Of a stretch of DNA of 64,000 nt, positions 9,297 to 18,424 are shown piece by piece (the stretch's first letter is position 1; each line of letters opens with the position of its first letter). The stretch is from positions 1 to 64,000 of the forward strand of contig NZ_AHIL01000044.1 of assembly GCF_000241525.1 (NCBI RefSeq), read 5' to 3'. Origin of the DNA: Comamonas testosteroni ATCC 11996. GTDB lineage: Bacteria; Pseudomonadota; Gammaproteobacteria; Burkholderiales; Burkholderiaceae_C. A program made the translations under genes and the position numbers. The notes under the pieces were generated by a model that saw only the letters and a program-made list of their open reading frames with translations, did no database searches and was not told the origin of the DNA.

Positions 9297-9516
9297 GTTG
9301 CACATGTACGTCTGCTTCTGACCGAAGCCCTGTTACGCCAGAGTCCTCAAAAGCAGACGCCACAGACTTGCTGCTTGCATCGAGCGTCCGCTGAACCAGG
9401 CTTCTATAGAACCCGCACTACCGGCCATTGGCATTCGTTCGGGTGAGAAGCCTGCACGATCAACCAAGAGCCGCATGTGCGATATGGCCTGATGAGGCCT
9501 CTGATAAAGGTATGGC

Positions 9517-10788
9517 TCAGGCAGTAAATCGCTTCAGAACCAGCGACGCATTCACACCGCCGAAACCAAATCCATTGAGCATGGCGTGCTCTATTGCATG
9601 AGCACGCGCACTCCCGGCGATCAGGTCCAGGCCGTCCGCCAAAGGGTCTGGCTGCTCCAGGTTGAGCACGGGCGGCGCGATCTGGTCGCGCAAGGCCAAT
9701 ACGGTAAAGATCGCAGCAGCTCCGCCTGCAGCTCCCAGCATGTGGCCCACGGCTGACTTGGTGGCCGTAATGGAGGGGCCAGCGCCTGCTCCAAACACTT
9801 GACGAATGGCTGCCAGCTCTCCCCGGTCACCCACGGGAGTGGAGGTTGCGTGAGCATTCAGGTGTTGAATATCACGAGCCTGCAACTGTGCCTGTCGCAA
9901 CGCGGCGCGCATCGATCGCGCGGCGCCTGATCCATCCTCAGGACCTGAGGTGACATGGTATGCATCGGCAGAGGTGCCATAGCCCACGACCTCGGCCAGC
10001 GGCCTGGCGCCGCGCGCCAATGCATGATCCAGTGCCTCCAGCACCAGCAGGCCTGCACCTTCGGCCATGACAAAACCGTCCCGTGCCTGATCGAAAGGTC
10101 GGGAAGCCTTCGCAGGATCGCCGCCGCAGAAAGTGGTCACTGCTTTTGCCGCAGCAAAGCTGCCGAGCGCAACTCGGTCAATCGTGGCTTCGCTACCACC
10201 GCAGAGCGCCATGTCCGCTTCGTCGTTGCGAATCAGACGTGCCGCATCGCCAATGGCCTGGATGCTGGCTGCACAAGCCGTCACCGGAGCACCCAACGGC
10301 CCCTTGAGCTGGTGCCTGATCGACACCTGTCCCGAAGCCAGATTGGCCAGGAACGCCGGTACGGTGAAAGGCGACAAGCGCTGCGGCCCTTTGCCATCCG
10401 TGGTTCGCACCGCTTCAACAATGGTGCTGAAGCCGCCCACACCTGAGCCGATGACGGTCGCCGCGCGCTCCTGTTGCTCGACGCTTGGATGAGCCCATTG
10501 CGCATGTGTCAGAGCCTGGTCTGCCGCCCCCAATGCAAATGCGATGAAGCGATCCATGCGGCGTAGCTCCTTGGCCGAGATCACGGCTTCGGGGCTCCAC
10601 CCTGCTTGCAGGTCCTCCTCCAGGCCTGGTACCCGTCCGGCGATGGAGACGCCTGTGCCTTCACCCACAACAGCGCTCAAGGCACGTACCCCCGACTGGC
10701 CGGCCAGCAGGCGTTGCCAGGCCAGCTCCACATTGCACCCTAGAGGAGAGACCAAACCCAAACCGGTGATGACTACCCGACGACCCAT
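9517..10788 (-). CDS. Beta-ketoacyl-ACP synthase II-like (FabF family)
   Basis: A 423-residue condensing enzyme of the thiolase fold. The catalytic Cys is in VTACAASIQAIG, and the two His are in LNAHATSTPVGD and KSAVGHMLGAAGG, so the Cys-His-His triad and the active-site Lys are present. It would elongate acyl-ACP with malonyl-ACP in the cytoplasm. I chose ATG 10788, which begins MGRRVVITGLGLVSPLG, the normal family start, with GGAAGG 6 bases upstream. It stands alone, without acpP, fabG or fabD neighbours, and is divergent from a TetR gene. That argues for an inducible accessory synthase rather than the housekeeping FabF. The promoter gap carries two matching palindromes, probably the repressor operators. 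Confidence 0.9.
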   Translation of the reverse strand: MGRRVVITGLGLVSPLGCNVELAWQRLLAGQSGVRALSAVVGEGTGVSIAGRVPGLEEDLQAGWSPEAVISAKELRRMDRFIAFALGAADQALTHAQWAHPSVEQQERAATVIGSGVGGFSTIVEAVRTTDGKGPQRLSPFTVPAFLANLASGQVSIRHQLKGPLGAPVTACAASIQAIGDAARLIRNDEADMALCGGSEATIDRVALGSFAAAKAVTTFCGGDPAKASRPFDQARDGFVMAEGAGLLVLEALDHALARGARPLAEVVGYGTSADAYHVTSGPEDGSGAARSMRAALRQAQLQARDIQHLNAHATSTPVGDRGELAAIRQVFGAGAGPSITATKSAVGHMLGAAGGAAAIFTVLALRDQIAPPVLNLEQPDPLADGLDLIAGSARAHAIEHAMLNGFGFGGVNASLVLKRFTA

Positions 10789-10838
10789 GCTGCACCTTCC
10801 GTTATTGAGCCCAGAAGCTGAGCCCAACTTTATTGATG

Positions 10839-10852
10839 ATGATCGCAATCAT
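10839..10852. promoter_or_regulatory. Palindrome 1, putative TetR operator
   Basis: ATGAT-CGCA-ATCAT, a perfect 5-base dyad with 4-base spacer, 50 bases upstream of the ketoacyl synthase start. It shares both arms with palindrome 2, centred 26 bases away. Confidence 0.6.
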
Positions 10853-10863
10853 AAATGAGTTTT

Positions 10864-10879
10864 GATGATGAGTATCATC
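10864..10879. promoter_or_regulatory. Palindrome 2, putative TetR operator
   Basis: GATGAT-GAGT-ATCATC, a perfect 6-base dyad with 4-base spacer, ending 6 bases before the TetR ATG. Its inner arms are identical to palindrome 1. Occupancy would block translation-proximal transcription of the regulator. Confidence 0.65.
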
Positions 10880-10885
10880 TAACGT

Positions 10886-11467
10886 ATGAAAGTGAGCAAA
10901 GCACAGGCCGCAGAGAATCGCGAAGGAATCGTGGATGCCGCTGCGCGCCTTTATCGAGAAAAGGGCCTGGATGGCGTGGGCGTGGCAGAGATCACACGCG
11001 ATGCGGGCTTGACACATGGCGGGCTGTACCGGCACTTCGAGTCCAAGGATGCTCTCGCACGCGAGGCCTGCCTGCGTGCATTTGAGTGGACCATCACGCC
11101 GCTAGACGGATTGGAGTCCTCGGAGGCGGATGGCGTGCCTGCAACCAGACTCCGCGCGCTGGTGCATGGCTATCTTTCTGCGACACATCGCGATCACCCC
11201 GGAGAGGGCTGCCCCGCTGCGGCATTGGCAGCAGATGCTGCAAGAGCGGGGCCTGAGATGTCGGAGGTTTTTGCCCAGGGAGTGGAACGCAATATCCAGC
11301 GCTTTATGAGCGTGCTCCAAGGTGATGACGCGGCCAAACGTACTCAGACTATCGTGACCCTCAGCAGCATGGTTGGAGCCTTGATTCTCGCTCGCGCTAC
11401 GGCTGCGGGCAACCCGGCACTTTCTGAAGAAATATTGGCAACCTTGCGAGAACAGTTAGCCCCTTAG
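10886..11467 (+). CDS. TetR-family transcriptional regulator
   Basis: A 193-residue repressor with the N-terminal helix-turn-helix typical of TetR: NREGIVDAAARLYREKGLDG, then VAEITRDAGLTHGGLYRHF and SKDALAREA. The C-terminal ligand domain is helical and resembles the AcrR/NemR-like group (GEGCPAAALAADAARAG). It is transcribed away from the ketoacyl synthase across 97 bases containing two like palindromes, so the two genes probably form one regulatory pair in which an acyl or lipophilic ligand lifts repression. ATG 10886 has only a weak ribosome site, because the operator palindrome occupies that position. The ligand is unknown. Confidence 0.9.
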   Translation: MKVSKAQAAENREGIVDAAARLYREKGLDGVGVAEITRDAGLTHGGLYRHFESKDALAREACLRAFEWTITPLDGLESSEADGVPATRLRALVHGYLSATHRDHPGEGCPAAALAADAARAGPEMSEVFAQGVERNIQRFMSVLQGDDAAKRTQTIVTLSSMVGALILARATAAGNPALSEEILATLREQLAP

Positions 11468-11661
11468 TCGCCTGAATGAGGCACGCGCTCGCACATTTGA
11501 TGCGCATGTCAATTTGGAGCGTGGCGGCTGTCACGGTCTGGTCCAGACCGCACCGTAATCCAGACCGGTGGAGCACCAGCGCAGGTCGCCGTGCGTCGCA
11601 TCAACACGGCCCTGCTGCGAGCGGGCCGACTGGCGCCGGTACGGCTCGCTGGGCTACAGCA

Positions 11662-11686
11662 GACAGCGGCTGTAAAAGCCGCTGTC
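11662..11686 (-). terminator. Hairpin after the phytase-like gene
   Basis: A perfect 10-pair stem, GACAGCGGCT with AGCCGCTGTC around a 5-base loop, starts 2 bases after the stop codon of the minus-strand gene. No T tract follows, so it could be a terminator that needs Rho or a stabilising 3' end. Confidence 0.4.
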
Positions 11687-11688
11687 GA

Positions 11689-13275
11689 TCAGGGAGCGCC
11701 GTATTCGCTCAACTTCTTGCTGAACCTGAAGGTCCACAGTCGCTGTGCGCGATCATTGACGTCATTGGTGGCAAAGCGCAGGCTCGCCGCGCCCTTGGCG
11801 CATTTGCCATCGCTCACGATCTTGCCGTCGGCATCCACCATGCATTTGGTGACGTCCGAGCCTTCGATCTCCTTGCCGCTGGCATCCAGCACGGCCAGCG
11901 AGACGCCGAAGTCGGTGTCGTTGGTCAGCGCCAGCGTGTAGTCATCGACCAGTGCCAGGCCCTCGGCCTTCTCGGCCACCCAGCCGGTGGCGTTCAAGTT
12001 GAAGAGCCGGGTCTTCTTGAGTGCCACTACCTTGGAATAGTCCGAGCCATTGACCGGTTTGCCGGTCAGGCTGCTCTTTTCCAGGTCGGAGCCCAGCGCA
12101 GTGATGTCGGTAGCGTTGGCGGGGAACTCGATCAGCACCAGATCGTTAAAGACTTTTTTGTCTTTGCCCGTGCCTTGCTCGATGGCAATGAACTTCCCAT
12201 TGCCCAGCGAGACCACATCACCCAGCTTGGCGTTGCCGGTCTTGCCCTGGCTGTACCAGCTGCCGTCCACGGGCAATGCAAACAAACGAGTTTTCTCGGT
12301 AGTCGGGTCAAACTCCACCCAGCGCACAAAGCGGGCGTAGTCGCGCACGTTTTCCGACTTGCCGGTCGCACCGGGAACTGCAGCAGTGGTGTAGTCGGCC
12401 TTTCCGTCGTTCAGCGGGCTTTGCAGGAAACCGTGCAGCTTGCCGCTGGCCACATCGATGCTCAGCCCTTCCATGCCACGGTTGGCGCGGCGTTTGGCGA
12501 GGATGGCAGGCAGATCGGCCGTGCCAGTGCCGGGCTTGTATTTCTTCAGGATGATGCCGGTGGCCGGATCGATCTTCACGATGAAGGGACCGTATTCGTC
12601 GGAAACCCACAGCACATTGCGTGCGGCATCCACCACCACGGATTCGGTGTCCAGGCCGAATTCACTGTAGCCCTTGGCCTTGCCGGGATAGGTGAAGGAG
12701 TCGTCCAGAACTTGCTCGCCCGTGTTGCCTGTGATGCCCCGTGGCTGCACACGACCATTGGCGTTCTGCGCGGCGCTGAACTTGAGCGGCAGGGTCGAAA
12801 CGAGCCTGGCTCCGTCCTTGCCGAGGGTGATCACGCCGATGGACGGCGTGAAGTTGGGCGAGGGAAACACCGTGGAACTGGCGAAGCCCGTGGAGTTGGA
12901 GCCGTCGGTGATCTGCGTGAGCGGACCGGTGGTGGCGTTCGGGCCGCGATCGGTGATGGCGTAGAACTCCAGCGTGCCGTCGGCGCGCCTGCCCTTCAAG
13001 GCCAGGCCCGAGCCATAGGCCGGCAGAAAGCCCTTGGGGAAATCAGCCTTGGTGGCGGGATGGTTGCCTTCGTAGGGGAAATAGAACTTGTCGTCGAACT
13101 GAACGTCCTGACGCGTGACGACGGCGCTGATGCTGCCGACGCCGGTGGTCTGCATGACCGTCTCGGGGCTGGCGACCTGAAGCGGGCGGGTGTCGGCGCA
13201 GGCGCTCAGCAAGGCAACCGCAGCGGCGGCCGCGGCCGCGGCCATCAGGCAGGATGAAGAAGTGAAGTGGCGCAT
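11689..13275 (-). CDS. Esterase-like activity of phytase family lipoprotein
   Basis: A 528-residue exported protein. The N-terminus has a long Ala-rich hydrophobic stretch ending in LLSACAD, a lipobox with the Cys at about residue 27, so it should be a lipidated envelope protein. The body carries the phytase-like beta-propeller marks FYAITDRGPNATTG, NRGMEGLSIDVASGKL and KAEGLALVDDYTLALTND, the pattern of secreted phytase-like or esterase-like proteins. The real substrate in this family is generally unproven; phosphate ester or ester cleavage is a guess. I chose ATG 13275 so that the signal sequence is N-terminal; an upstream frame adds 29 residues of unlikely sequence. A stable hairpin follows the stop. 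Confidence 0.83.
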   Translation of the reverse strand: MRHFTSSSCLMAAAAAAAAVALLSACADTRPLQVASPETVMQTTGVGSISAVVTRQDVQFDDKFYFPYEGNHPATKADFPKGFLPAYGSGLALKGRRADGTLEFYAITDRGPNATTGPLTQITDGSNSTGFASSTVFPSPNFTPSIGVITLGKDGARLVSTLPLKFSAAQNANGRVQPRGITGNTGEQVLDDSFTYPGKAKGYSEFGLDTESVVVDAARNVLWVSDEYGPFIVKIDPATGIILKKYKPGTGTADLPAILAKRRANRGMEGLSIDVASGKLHGFLQSPLNDGKADYTTAAVPGATGKSENVRDYARFVRWVEFDPTTEKTRLFALPVDGSWYSQGKTGNAKLGDVVSLGNGKFIAIEQGTGKDKKVFNDLVLIEFPANATDITALGSDLEKSSLTGKPVNGSDYSKVVALKKTRLFNLNATGWVAEKAEGLALVDDYTLALTNDTDFGVSLAVLDASGKEIEGSDVTKCMVDADGKIVSDGKCAKGAASLRFATNDVNDRAQRLWTFRFSKKLSEYGAP

Positions 13276-13380
13276 GGCGGGTATGGCTTGAGAGGAAGAT
13301 GGAAGTCCCCAAAAAAGCCCGACGAGGCGAAGGCCTGCTCGACCTTGGAGACTTCTTTGCACAAAGAGGCGTTGCGCCGC

Positions 13381-14523
13381 TCAGAACGAGTGGCTGATGC
13401 CGATATCCACACCAGTCGACCCGGTGTTGGCGACACCTGCAGGGCCGCCGATCAAGCCAATGCTGGCGCCATTCTTGTTGTTGACGCGCGCAACCCCGGC
13501 GTACACAGAGGTGCGCTTGGAGAAGTCGTAGACATATCCGATCGAATACTTGTCGGTCTTGCCACCGCTGCGCGTGAGAGCTGTGGCGTTACCACTGAAC
13601 TCGGCGCTGGCGTACTTGACGCGGAAGCTGCCGGGCCCCACGGGGATGGTAGCGCCCAGGTAGAAGCCGTCCACCTTACCGGAGGTTGCGCCACTGACGG
13701 GCTTCCACTTCAGGCTGTTGTATCCGCCACTGAGCACGAAACTGCCGAAGTTGTATGAAGCGCCCAGCGCCAAGTCTTCCAGGTCGCTGGTTGCGGCGAT
13801 GGCGCTGGGCGAAGTCACGGCAGCAGTGCCGTCGATCTTGCCGTAGCCGATACCCACGTTCAGCGGGCCAGAGCGATAGCCCAGGTTACCGCCTATGTAT
13901 CTTCGGGCCTTGCTTGCGCCAGAGTTGGAGGCGTTTTCATCACCAAAGGAAACCGAGAACTGGCCGTAGACACCGCCCAGGTTGCGCGGCAGGAAGTAGC
14001 CCACGGAGTTGCTGATGCGCGTGCGATCCACCGTGCCGCTTTGGCTGGCGGCGTTATACGCAGTCTGGCGGATCGTCTGGAACAGGTTGGCCTGCACGCC
14101 GGTGGTGGTGTCAGGACCACCGAACGCGGTGAAGATGTTGTAGCTGGGGGTGTAGTCGCGACCCAGGCGGATTTCACCCCAGGAATTGTTGATCAGTCCG
14201 ATAGTGGAACGGCGCTCGAAACCCAGAGAGCCGCTGCTGCCGCCACTACCGGTGTCAGGGCTGAGGCCACCTTCGAGCCAGAACTGAGCCTGGGTGCCGC
14301 CGCCGAGGTCTTCCGTGCCGCGAAAGCCGATCAGGCTGGTCTTGCCTTGGCTGGAGTTCAGAGCATTGAGCCTGTTGCCGCCGGACTTGGCACTGGTGAT
14401 GCCGACGTCCACTACGCCAAAAATGGTGATGGAAGACTGTGCCAGGGCCAGGCTGGATGAAGAAGCGAGGAATGAGCCAACCACGACTGCCAGAGTACGC
14501 GAGCACGTTTTATGATTTTTCAT
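13381..14523 (-). CDS. Gram-negative porin (Burkholderiales OmpC-like)
   Basis: A 380-residue trimeric-type porin. After a signal peptide ending SSLALA, the mature protein starts QSSITIFGVVDVGI, the usual opening strand of betaproteobacterial porins. Typical internal marks are SLIGFRGTEDLGGGTQAQFW and GFERRSTIGL. It ends in GVDIGISHSF with the terminal Phe needed for outer-membrane assembly. ATG 14523 is chosen because it gives a normal signal peptide; earlier codons in frame do not look translated. It would let small hydrophilic solutes through the outer membrane. It is transcribed in the same direction as the phytase-like gene, 105 bases apart, with no clear terminator between. Confidence 0.95.
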   Translation of the reverse strand: MKNHKTCSRTLAVVVGSFLASSSSLALAQSSITIFGVVDVGITSAKSGGNRLNALNSSQGKTSLIGFRGTEDLGGGTQAQFWLEGGLSPDTGSGGSSGSLGFERRSTIGLINNSWGEIRLGRDYTPSYNIFTAFGGPDTTTGVQANLFQTIRQTAYNAASQSGTVDRTRISNSVGYFLPRNLGGVYGQFSVSFGDENASNSGASKARRYIGGNLGYRSGPLNVGIGYGKIDGTAAVTSPSAIAATSDLEDLALGASYNFGSFVLSGGYNSLKWKPVSGATSGKVDGFYLGATIPVGPGSFRVKYASAEFSGNATALTRSGGKTDKYSIGYVYDFSKRTSVYAGVARVNNKNGASIGLIGGPAGVANTGSTGVDIGISHSF

Positions 14524-14919
14524 TGGCGAGATACGAACGGAACTTATCAGAGGGAATGGCGGTGGCTCTCTTGCAACCGCTGCCGAAACTCTAAGCAACA
14601 CATAAGTACTTTTCGTGACGCTTGTACTGTGTGACATGAAAGTAACAGCAGCGGTGCATGCGCAGAGTTAGCTACCAGTAGCCCCTGGCCGGACTGCGGC
14701 AGTCGCAGATCAACCCGTTGCGGTCGTTCGAGTGTCAACGACCATGCCTGCTATGCGGCGCTTGCCGGCTGGTGCACACATGCGCGCTAGCCGGATGCAT
14801 GGAAGAAGGCGCCTGAATAAAAACCGACGAGGCACATCCAGCACCTGAAAAGCTCAGCCGGCCGCGCGACTCTCGTCACTGGCGACCTGGCTTTCTATCC
14901 GCGTGGAATCCAGTGCACG
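14524..14919. other. Porin upstream region, no gene
   Basis: This region separates the porin from the monooxygenase gene and should hold the porin promoter. Frames present are short shadows. I found no RNA gene, repeat or clear terminator. Confidence 0.4.
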
Positions 14920-16167
14920 TCATTCAATGCGGTACAGGCTGCCGATGCCTCTCTCCTGCGCCGGCGTGCCGTCGGGGCAGCCAGGCATTGGCAGGCCCTG
15001 TCCCCATCCAGCAGCCAAGACCTGCACGTCACTCACAGGATCGGACGCCTTGGCCCGCTCATTGCGGATGCGGCAGGTTTCAGGATCAGTGGCGAACAAC
15101 CCGCGCGCGAAGACCCGACCCTGTTCCGCCAGCCTTGCAGTTTTCGAGGTACGGATATTTGCAAACGCCTGAAAGACGTCGTCCAAACCATCGCTTGCGC
15201 CATCCAGGCACCGGGCCAAATGCCACGCATCTTCCAGTGCCTGGCAGGCACCCTGCCCCGACGTCGGCAACGGCGCGTGTGCTGCATCCCCAACCAGCAG
15301 CACATTCGCCCTGCTCCATGTATGCAGCGGCTCCAGGTCATGCACCGCAATCAGCCGGATGGCATTGGCGGGCGTGGCACGGATGAGATGCGCGACTGGT
15401 TCAGGCCATCCCGCGAACAAATCTTCGACCTCCTTGCGCATATCTGCGGCCGGTACGGCTTCAGTCAGGGGCCGAGCCTTCGCCGCAGCCCAATACACCA
15501 GGTCGGGTCGAATCGGCACGCAACCAAAGCGCTCGCCCGCCCCCCAGAAATCCTGAATCGCAATATCGTCCACCAGCGCATGCGGCCCCTGCGCCACGCC
15601 GATCCAGTTCACGAAGCCCTGATAGACAGGTGTGTTGTCACCCGCGACAAACTTGCGCGCCACTGACCCCATGCGACCGTCGGCGCCAATGAGCAGATCC
15701 GGACGGATGCTCGTGCCATTTTCGAAATAGGCCACGGCCCTGCCATGAGCATCCAGCTCGATGGCCGCCGCCCGGTGTCCGAACTCCACCGGTATCCCGG
15801 CCCGGGCTGCGTGATCCAGCAGCACCTCCTGCAAGTGCCTGCGCAGCACCGTGTAGGTCGGGTATCCCATCGTCCGGTCCAGCAAGGCGATATCGAGACC
15901 TCCCAATGCATTGCCCATGGCATCCTGGCGGCGCATTGTCAGCGGCCGACCGCCAATGGCCTCGATGTCTTGCAGCAGCCCCAGCTCTTCCAGCACAAAG
16001 CTCGCATTGGGCCAAAGCGTCACGCCCGCCCCCATGGTTGCCGGCTCCGTTCGGCGCTCATAGACCCGAGGGTTGTAACCCTGCTTGCGCAAAGCCAGCG
16101 CCACGCTCAAGCCCGCAATGCCACCGCCAAGTATTCCAATTTCCACGCTGAATCTCTCCTTGCTCAT
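14920..16167 (-). CDS. FAD-dependent aromatic-type monooxygenase
   Basis: A 415-residue group A flavoprotein hydroxylase. The ADP-binding fold GILGGGIAGLSVALALRKQG begins at residue 11. The central LLIGADGRMGSVAR is the DG motif, and LLVGDAAHAPLPTSGQGACQ is the FAD/ribityl GD motif; all three family signatures are intact. Members hydroxylate aromatic or heteroaromatic rings with NAD(P)H and oxygen; salicylate- or 6-hydroxynicotinate-type substrates are typical, but the substrate here cannot be named. It is divergent from a LysR-type gene, the standard arrangement for an inducible catabolic enzyme. No ring-cleavage gene adjoins, so the product must be processed by genes elsewhere. Confidence 0.88.
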   Translation of the reverse strand: MSKERFSVEIGILGGGIAGLSVALALRKQGYNPRVYERRTEPATMGAGVTLWPNASFVLEELGLLQDIEAIGGRPLTMRRQDAMGNALGGLDIALLDRTMGYPTYTVLRRHLQEVLLDHAARAGIPVEFGHRAAAIELDAHGRAVAYFENGTSIRPDLLIGADGRMGSVARKFVAGDNTPVYQGFVNWIGVAQGPHALVDDIAIQDFWGAGERFGCVPIRPDLVYWAAAKARPLTEAVPAADMRKEVEDLFAGWPEPVAHLIRATPANAIRLIAVHDLEPLHTWSRANVLLVGDAAHAPLPTSGQGACQALEDAWHLARCLDGASDGLDDVFQAFANIRTSKTARLAEQGRVFARGLFATDPETCRIRNERAKASDPVSDVQVLAAGWGQGLPMPGCPDGTPAQERGIGSLYRIE

Positions 16168-16286
16168 AGGGTGCCCGGTGCTCGGTCCACAGCCTCACAT
16201 CGGGCAAAAGGGCATCTTAAATTTCGCCACTGCAGAGAACTAGCATGCAAAATCGGGACGTTTTCATACCTCAAACGGGATAATCA

Positions 16287-17228
16287 ATGCGCGATGCACT
16301 TGATCTGAATACCGTACGCGTCTATGCGGCGGTTGTTGATGAGCAAAGCTTTGCTGGCGCATCGCGTCTTTTGGCCATCCCCTCGTCCAACGTCAGCCGC
16401 CATGTCGCGTCACTGGAGCGCAGACTCGGTACACGGCTGCTGGAGCGAAGCACCCGCCACCTGCGCATGACGGAAGCCGGTCGATTGCTCTACGAGCGCG
16501 CCAAGCCCTTGCTCGACACCCTGCTCTCCACGCAGGAGGAGCTTGGCGCGGTGCAGCGCGAACTGCGTGGCCCTTTGAAAATGTGCATGCCTGGCGAGGC
16601 ACCAAGGCTGCTGGCCCCCATCCTTGCCGAATTCTGCAGCCTCCATCCAGGCATCGAGCTCGAATGCGATACCCGGATGACCGGACTCGAAGTGCTTCGA
16701 GAAGACGTGGACCTTTCCATCGTCTTCCACCGGGGCCATCAGGAGGACAGTGCTTTCATCACCCGCGAACTCGCCACACTGCCCAGCATCGTGGTTGCCG
16801 CCCCCTCCCTACTGGCCAGGACCGGCATGCCACGCCATGTGCGTGAGCTGAAATCTCTGCCCTGCATCACCACCCTCAGTGCGCTGAAGGGCCAGCCCTG
16901 GCAGTTTCAGGACGCCGCGGGGCAAATCGTCAAGGTGCCGGTCCGCAGCCGCTACCGCGTCAACAGCGGAGAGCTGGCCGTAGCTGGCGCACGGCAAGGC
17001 ATCGGCTTCGCGATTGTGGCCGCCCACCCCTGCCAGGAAGACCTTGCTACGGGTCGATTGCAGGAAGTGTCACTGGACCTTCGGCCTGCCCCTCTGCAAT
17101 TGCTGGGGGCATACAGTCATCGCCATTCCGTGACTGCGCGTGTCCGGGCGCTGCTGCAATTGATACAAGTGCGGTTGGCTGACGCGGTTAGCCCTCCCAT
17201 GGCCCCCGGGCCTTGCGGGAAGGTCTAG
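16287..17228 (+). CDS. LysR-family transcriptional regulator
   Basis: A 313-residue LysR protein with the N-terminal winged helix (LNTVRVYAAVVDEQSFAGAS, VSRHVASLERRLGTRLLERS, LRMTEAGRLLYERA). The C-terminal effector domain of two Rossmann-like lobes resembles the AaeR/DmlR-like branch. It starts 119 bases from the divergent monooxygenase gene and almost certainly controls it from the shared gap. ATG 16287 is the natural start, because the HTH begins at residue 4. The inducer is probably the monooxygenase substrate, by the usual logic of such pairs. I could not pin down a T-N11-A box with confidence. Confidence 0.92.
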   Translation: MRDALDLNTVRVYAAVVDEQSFAGASRLLAIPSSNVSRHVASLERRLGTRLLERSTRHLRMTEAGRLLYERAKPLLDTLLSTQEELGAVQRELRGPLKMCMPGEAPRLLAPILAEFCSLHPGIELECDTRMTGLEVLREDVDLSIVFHRGHQEDSAFITRELATLPSIVVAAPSLLARTGMPRHVRELKSLPCITTLSALKGQPWQFQDAAGQIVKVPVRSRYRVNSGELAVAGARQGIGFAIVAAHPCQEDLATGRLQEVSLDLRPAPLQLLGAYSHRHSVTARVRALLQLIQVRLADAVSPPMAPGPCGKV

Positions 17229-17497
17229 GCTCGAAGTGGAGCACCGGGCTCAAAGTGGAGTCCTTTGAAGCGCAAGCAGTCGCTTGGTATGACTTTCTCA
17301 ATGCCCGCTTCTGGCTGACAGCGTGAGCGCTCGGATATGACAGGACGCGGACACCCCGGATATGCGATCCCAGCCGGAGAAGTCGGCTGTCAGCGAAGTC
17401 CAAAAACGGTGCTACCGGCCTGGGCGGCCAGCACATTGCCGCGCCGGCAGCGCTAGAGGACGTCCATAAGCAAGCGTTGCCGATGGTCGAGGTTGCG

Positions 17498-17908
17498 TCA
17501 GCCTTGAGGCATCTGACTCATGTCCATGAACATGATTTCCCAGATGTGGCCGTCTACGTCCTCGAAGCTGCGGCCATACATGAAGCCATAGTCTTGAGGG
17601 GGGTTCACGTCCGCCTTGCCGCCGTGAGCGGAAGCGGCCTCAACCATGCTGTCGACGGCCGTGCGGTCGTCGGCGCTCAGACACAACATGACTTCGCTGG
17701 CAGCATGGGCGTCGACGATAGGCTTTTGGGTGAACGTGGCCCACTTCGGGTGGGTGAGCAGCATCACGTAGATGCTGTCGGAGACGACCATGCAGGCGGC
17801 GGTGTTGTCGCTGAACTGCGGGTTGTTGACAGCGCCGATTGCTTCATAGAAGGACTTGGCCTTCGGCAGGTCAGCAACGGGCAGATTGACGAAGATTTTC
17901 TTGGACAT
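17498..17908 (-). CDS. VOC (glyoxalase/bleomycin-resistance) family protein
   Basis: A 136-residue protein with two beta-alpha-beta-beta-beta modules. The opening IFVNLPVADLPKAKSFYEAI and the closing SFEDVDGHIWEIMFMDMSQM are the classic start and end of the VOC fold, the latter carrying the Glu that usually ligates metal. The N-terminal metal position is less clear. Close relatives are annotated as lactoylglutathione-lyase-like, but most have no known substrate. It has a potential partner downstream only as debris, and no operon is evident. A regulatory region or decayed gene lies upstream at 17909-18424. Confidence 0.9.
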   Translation of the reverse strand: MSKKIFVNLPVADLPKAKSFYEAIGAVNNPQFSDNTAACMVVSDSIYVMLLTHPKWATFTQKPIVDAHAASEVMLCLSADDRTAVDSMVEAASAHGGKADVNPPQDYGFMYGRSFEDVDGHIWEIMFMDMSQMPQG

Positions 17909-18424
17909 TCGAGACTTTCAAGGTCTGTGTTGAGAGGGAATCTTCAGGCGTTGGCGAGCGACGTCAACAGTTCGTCCAGCAGCTGCATGCTGGATGTGAG
18001 GCCGTCTTCCTGCCCAGGTAACCACAGCTTCCCAGTTTCGGAGCGGGTGGCTATTGATGCATCATATCCAGCTGCACCAGTGTCAGCCAACCGCACTAGC
18101 TGTCGTTAGGGTCGTAGGCTGGCAATGGCCGCAACCGAGAGTCGCAGTGCTCCAAGGCAGCTATCGACCGGTTGCTGCACTTCAAGATTTGACAATCGAG
18201 GACCGCCAAGCAGCGATTACGGCTGCTCGCACTCACATCACGAATTTTCGCAAGCCACCATATAGCGTTCATCCGAGCTACAAGGCAGGGAGCTTCTCAA
18301 TGGCAGGTTTCTTTGAGTAGTTGGCAGCACCCTTCGATAAAAGCTGGAAGTCCGTAGTTACCTTTCACGAAGGCGATGCGATTCAGTTTCTGGTATCAAA
18401 ATTTTTGATAAATCCCAGCCCGAT
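17909..18424. other. Intergenic region with a possible gene remnant
   Basis: On the minus strand, about 17944-18052, a startless frame encodes ATRSETGKLWLPGQEDG and then SSMQLLDELLTSLANA before a stop. It looks like the C-terminal helix of a START/SRPBCC-type protein, but the upstream part is gone. The rest shows no coding character. Confidence 0.3.

Noticed and set aside
11476..13257. A 593-codon plus-strand frame opposite the phytase-like gene.
   Set aside because: The minus strand has clear domain motifs, a lipobox and a terminator-like hairpin; the plus frame is its shadow.
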